A stretch of DNA of 64,000 nucleotides, from NCBI RefSeq assembly GCF_001625305.1, contig NW_017802447.1:995812-1059811 (forward strand), read 5' to 3'. Origin of the DNA: Branchiostoma belcheri (taxonomy: Eukaryota > Chordata > Leptocardii > Amphioxiformes > Branchiostomatidae). Made by a program: the position numbers and the translations under genes. Positions 60,164-64,000 of this stretch are shown here, piece after piece. Below the pieces are notes generated by a model. It was not told the DNA's origin and did no database searches. It worked only from the letters and a program-made list of their open reading frames with translations. The stretch's first letter is position 1. Every line of letters begins with the position of its first letter.

Positions 60164-60688
60164 TGTAGCTACGTGTGCATGATTAAATCCTTAAAACCAA
60201 CTTAATGCTGGATCCTCAAAGATTCAAGTTATATATGGCCATATATCTTGTTAATATCCGGGCGGCAAAACTGGAGTTTCAAAGTAAATTTTCTGGTCAC
60301 TCTTCTGTCTAAAGTAGTAAGTTAATAAATCCTATCCTATACTATAGCAAAAAGAAGAGGTGAGATCTGTACCTAAAAATGAGACTCCTCAAGTAGCTTA
60401 TGTTTTTAAGTTATTTCAAATGCTTCAAGTATGAAATGATAAATGAAATGTGCTTCTGAAAAATTAAGTAAGAAATGGCAGTAAAGGTCAATATCAAACA
60501 AATTTCCTCATCCCAGAATATTTTGTTTTGTTTTGCCACCATAAAATTGCATTGGATCATGTTTGAAGAATCAGATAGCTTGTTTTTTTATTTGTTCAGG
60601 GCTGATAACAGTTTTTGTAATTAATTCTTTCTTACACGCACCATGTAGTTATCTAGATCTGTGTCCTGAGGGTCTGCCAACTGTGTAG

Positions 60689-60758
60689 GTGTTCCTGTCC
60701 TGATGGGATGAGACTTGTGATGACAGAGGCACCAGGTGATCGGATCCAGGAGTATCAG
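60689..60758 (+). other. Exon-like unit 1 of tandem array
   Basis: Preceded by tgtgtag and followed by gtgaga. Contains GTTCCTGTCCTGATGGGATG and ends CAGGAGTATCAG, aligning with the later units. Stops occur in all frames, so if it is an exon it is untranslated. Confidence 0.45.
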
Positions 60759-60855
60759 GTGAGATAATACTGAATTCAGCATTTTACCCATGAGCTACAC
60801 TTTGTGCTATTTGAAACAAATGTGTAACTTCTACCGGTAATGTCTGTATAGTTAG

Positions 60856-60974
60856 GTGGCTGCTGACTGATGCAGTAGTGGTGACTCCTGTCTTAATCTG
60901 ACAAGAGAAGATTGGACCAGACCAGACCAGACCAGACCAGACATGGAGATTTGAAGACCACAGAAGAATATCAG
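60856..60974 (+). other. Exon-like unit 2 of tandem array
   Basis: Between gttag and gtgaga. Starts GTGGCTGCTGACTGATGCAG, contains a (GACCA)n microsatellite at about 60915-60942, and ends AGAAGAATATCAG. Stops in all frames. Confidence 0.5.
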
Positions 60975-61065
60975 GTGAGAAAAATATGAATTTTGTATTT
61001 TACCTACTATTCCTTTGGTGTTATTTGAGACAAATGTGTAACTTATGTTGTTGTATACTAGTTAG

Positions 61066-61164
61066 GTGGCTGCTGACTGATGCAGTAGTGATGACTCCTG
61101 TCTGAACCTGACAAGAGAAGATTGGATCAGACCTGGAGATTTGAAGACCCCAGAAGAATATCAG
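61066..61164 (+). other. Exon-like unit 3 of tandem array
   Basis: Between gttag and gtgaga, 210 bp after unit 2 and about 90% similar by eye, without the expanded GACCA run. The intron-like spacer before it is also duplicated (GAGACAAATGTGTAACTTAT). Confidence 0.5.
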
Positions 61165-61257
61165 GTGAGAACAATCTGAATCCTGCACGTTACTTATCGT
61201 TTATCTGGTGTAGTTTGAGACAAGCATGTATCTTATAATATTGTATATTTACTACAG

Positions 61258-61364
61258 GTGGCTGCTAACTGATTCAGTAGTGGTGACTCCTGTCTAAACC
61301 TGGCAAGAAAAAAAAACTGGACCAGGACAGACCTGGAGATTTGAAGACCCCAGATGAATGTCAG
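61258..61364 (+). other. Exon-like unit 4 of tandem array
   Basis: Between actacag and gtaaga; starts GTGGCTGCTAACTGATTCAG and ends CAGATGAATGTCAG. Splice signals differ in sequence from the other units but still conform to consensus. Confidence 0.5.
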
Positions 61365-61447
61365 GTAAGAACAATTTGAATCCTGCATTTTACCTATCAT
61401 ATACTTTTTTATAAACAAAGGTGTAACTTATATAATTGTGTAGTTAG

Positions 61448-61541
61448 GTGGCTGCTGACTGATGTAGCAGTGGTGACTTCCCTCTAAACACGACAAGATT
61501 GGACCAGACCTGTAGACTTGAAGGCACAAGATGAATAGTAG
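61448..61541 (+). other. Exon-like unit 5 of tandem array, donor lost
   Basis: Starts GTGGCTGCTGACTGATGTAG after gttag. At the position of the donor it has GAAAGG in place of GTGAGA/GTAAGA, so it would not be spliced like the others. Confidence 0.45.
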
Positions 61542-61622
61542 GAAAGGAAAATCTTAATTCTGCATTTCATCTATTATTTACTTAACGATAAGCATTTAAT
61601 ACCTGGTGTTTTATATTGATAG

Positions 61623-61724
61623 GTAACTGGTGAAGTAGTGAGAACTTTCTGAACCTGACAAGACTGGCTAGGAGGAAAACAGGTGATTTGGAGACACCAG
61701 GGCATCAGATAGCAGCATTCACAG
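61623..61724 (+). other. Exon-like unit 6 of tandem array
   Basis: Between ttgatag and gtgagg. It retains CTGAACCTGACAAGACTGG; the rest has diverged. Confidence 0.45.
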
Positions 61725-61827
61725 GTGAGGATATGCTTCTTAAGATTCATTTCTCTTTAACACTCTTAAGATTTTCCTTTAGGTCTTGATTAAATTTATA
61801 GATTTTAAATAACAAAATAACACAAAC

Positions 61828-62959
61828 CAGTGGTCGAAATACTTTTTTTCAGTGCTCTGCAATATTGCAGAAGAGTCAAAATTTCGTCCTGCAATTTTGA
61901 AATACTTTCTGCAAATACACAAGCCCCCATATTACAACCTTCTGAAACCAATAATGCCTATTTTTACATATATAACGGTATAGCTTTGTAAATCTGTAGC
62001 ATTACTGAAATTCTTCAAAATATCACTCTTTTAAATATGTTCGGACCGTAAAATTTTATCGGTCCGGTCCAAAAAAACCGAAACGTCGGTGGACCGGTTT
62101 TTTTGACCGGAACAAAAATCCATATTTGTTGTTACTGAATAACTGATGATCACTACATACAAAGAAGCCTGCCAGGAAAATGAAAATCCAGCCTTCAAAT
62201 AAAAGAAGTTTACCTTAGTCTCCGTCTCTCTCATTTTGCAGCAATATTTTCCCGTATTTTGGTACCAATAGTCATCTAGAAATCATAAAGGACAAGTCTA
62301 CGGGCCGTGCTTGGTTCGGATCGAGCCGAAAATCGCTGATTTTACACCACATGGTCACAATGTGATGCACGTAAATTTTCACTCGAAATGAGAAATTACC
62401 GCCCAACAAAACGGACCATTAGGTTCCCAGTGCTGTATTTCTCTTTTGTTCATGTGATCAACTTGTTTTCTTTGCTTGAATCGTTCAAAATACCAAGGAA
62501 AAACATCGAAATTTCGGCAAATTAACGCCGAGGCGAGTGTGGTTTTTCGGAGGAGCCATGTTTCCTTTGCCGTGTTGCCTGCTGGGAAATGCTCAGCGAA
62601 AACTGCCGAAAATTGCCGAGGCAGTTGTCGGGTCCTCCCGGGAGACGAAATCTAACATCGGAAAATGGCGAGTGCCCATATTTGGTTATCGTCGCCTTTC
62701 GTCACCTTGTCGAAATCGTTCAACTTTGACCCCAAATTCCCTTATATGGGACCATTACAGTCTGCTGGAAAACGCCGGCAGGTTCGTGCGGCGCAGGTTT
62801 TCGATCTATTCACAGCGCCACTGCTTTGCTAATTGAAAACTATTGAATCCGGAGCCTATTTTTTCCTTCTGCAAAATTGCAGATTGTAAGATTTTCTCTT
62901 CTGCAATCTTGAAAATCTATCTGCAAATTGCAGACTGCAGACGGGTATTTCGAACACTG
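61828..62959. mobile_element. hAT-like non-autonomous element, 1132 bp, 5-bp target duplication
   Basis: Inverted ends CAGTGGTCGAAATAC and its near-complement GTATTTCGAACACTG. Exact CAAAC flanks at 61823-61827 and 62960-62964. Subterminal ATTGCAG/CTGCAAT words occur at both ends. No transposase frame. It is inserted between units 6 and 7 of the exon-like array. Its right end is also found at 44477-44558. Confidence 0.85.
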
Positions 62960-63037
62960 CAAACTGTGCAGTTTTATCATTATCATTTCATGGTCACTCA
63001 GCATTTCTTAGAGATGTTTTTGCAAATCTTTATGTAG

Positions 63038-63174
63038 TTATGTGATTGTCCTGACGTCCTGACTGGGAGAAACCAGAGATGACGGGCAACTCCTGACAAC
63101 TTAACCAGACCTGACATCGGGGGCTCAGCAAACCTTTTGAACTGAAGACACAGTAAAGTGAAGAGGCTGTACAG
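63038..63174 (+). other. Exon-like unit 7 of tandem array
   Basis: Between tatgtag and gtgaga. Shares CTGGGAGAAACCAGAGATGA and GGCTCAGCAAACC with unit 8, and CCTGAC words with the earlier units. The acceptor position is uncertain. Confidence 0.45.
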
Positions 63175-63421
63175 GTGAGACAATGGTTTACAACTTGTAT
63201 GAATTTCTACTTTCTTCTTGGATGTGTTATTGAAGAACTCTGAGGCCTAACATACTACCAATGATTATACATGTAGTTTAGACAAAACCTAACACTATTA
63301 TTGTATTGAAGCAAAGAGATTCAATGTTGTGTTCTTATCATTACTTACATGTATGGTCATTCAGTGTTGCCTGGGGATCTTTTTTGGATCACAGTGATTA
63401 ATTACCCTTTCATTTTGTCAG

Positions 63422-63549
63422 GTGTGTGCTGAGAGTCAGCTGTCCTGTCTGGGAGAAACCTGTGATGACCGCTCAGCAAACCAGTGGGCTTGAAGATGCA
63501 GAAGGAAATGAAGACAGCAAAGCAGTGAGACAAGACAGTGGGCACATTT
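63422..63549 (+). CDS. Candidate first coding exon of an unidentified downstream gene (unit 8)
   Basis: Good acceptor (cattttgtcag) and donor (gtgagt). An ATG at 63465 opens MTAQQTSGLEDAEGNEDSKA followed by VRQDSGHI and leaves in phase 1; the same frame is open to the acceptor. The protein fragment is acidic and unrecognised. The 5' part resembles unit 7, which suggests a duplicated leader exon that gained or kept coding capacity. The gene would continue beyond the window. Confidence 0.4.
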
Positions 63550-63591
63550 GTGAGTATAGTTTACAACCATCACACACATGCCTACATTTCT

Positions 63592-63721
63592 CAGCCTGGG
63601 TGCCATCCCATTTGTAACGGGGCTCCTTTGCACTTGCTACTCTGGAAAAATGTTTTTTTGGGGGTAGCAAGTGCAAAGCAGCCATGTTACATATTGGATG
63701 GCACCCAGGCTACCGGGGTAA
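63592..63721. mobile_element. Foldback MITE of the AGCCTGG family, 130 bp
   Basis: AGCCTGGGTGCCATCC is inverted at the right as GGATGGCACCCAGGCT, and TTTGCACTTGCTAC pairs with GTAGCAAGTGCAAA inside. Flanks share TACATTTCT (63583-63591 and 63722-63730), although about 10 extra bases separate the right stem from the duplication. It lies 42 bp after the candidate coding exon. Confidence 0.7.
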
Positions 63722-63730
63722 TACATTTCT

Positions 63731-64000
63731 ATCCTATAATTCAGCCATCCAGTTGCTAAAGCCTGCACTGCTTTTAAATTACACAGTATGTCAGACTTTT
63801 CTAGACTCCTTTTCACGTCTCCAAACAATTAGTCCAGTATAACCTCCTTGGTCCCACATTGCACTTTCAGTCACTAATGACATACAGCACGACACTTTTA
63901 TGGATTCTTTTTCCAGCTCTTTGGACCTTTACTGGCAACATTTAGCTACATTCTAACTGTTATAAACTTGCATGTTGTGTGACCTAATATGTTGCATTAG
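63731..64000. other. Window end, nothing recognised
   Basis: AT-rich, without splice-supported exons or repeats that I can identify. Confidence 0.5.

Overview
This is a eukaryotic, intron-rich, roughly 40% GC animal genomic window. It is dominated by one gene on the + strand: a Bicaudal-C homologue (BICC1 family, KH-domain and SAM-domain RNA-binding protein) spread over about 51 kb in 22 coding exons (3180-54606). I assembled the exons by matching translated segments to the conserved family order and then checking every junction for AG/GT signals and phase continuity. The protein is about 1015 residues, close to the roughly 970 of vertebrate BICC1. The vertebrate-like exon content, the density of small inverted-repeat DNA transposons and the overall composition suggest an invertebrate deuterostome, most likely amphioxus (Branchiostoma). 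That identification is an inference.

Layout. 1-3100 is upstream intergenic DNA with a degenerate tandem repeat just before the gene. 3100-4300 is CpG-rich and holds the first coding exon. Introns 1-3 (3397-41362, about 38 kb) separate four small exons that encode the N-terminus and the first, divergent KH domain. They contain mostly non-coding DNA and many foldback or TIR elements: PIF/Harbinger-like, pogo/Tc1-like, hAT-like and unclassified. 41363-54606 is compact and encodes KH2, the KH-like regions, KH3, a proline/serine-rich linker and the C-terminal SAM domain. 54607 to about 56.2 kb (or 58.3 kb) is the 3' UTR.

From about 59.3 kb a second + strand transcription unit may begin: a CpG-rich segment with a short ATG-containing exon, followed by a tandem array of related exon-like units (60689-63549), most of which keep splice-like boundaries. 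The last unit has an ATG and an open frame. I do not recognise the gene.

The reference itself has problems. Exon 12 of the BICC1 homologue carries one extra C in a C-run that breaks the reading frame. Two 20-N gaps (46003-46022, 59913-59932) are each flanked by duplicated sequence. None of the short ORFs inside the introns shows a recognisable domain; I regard them as chance ORFs or transposon remnants.
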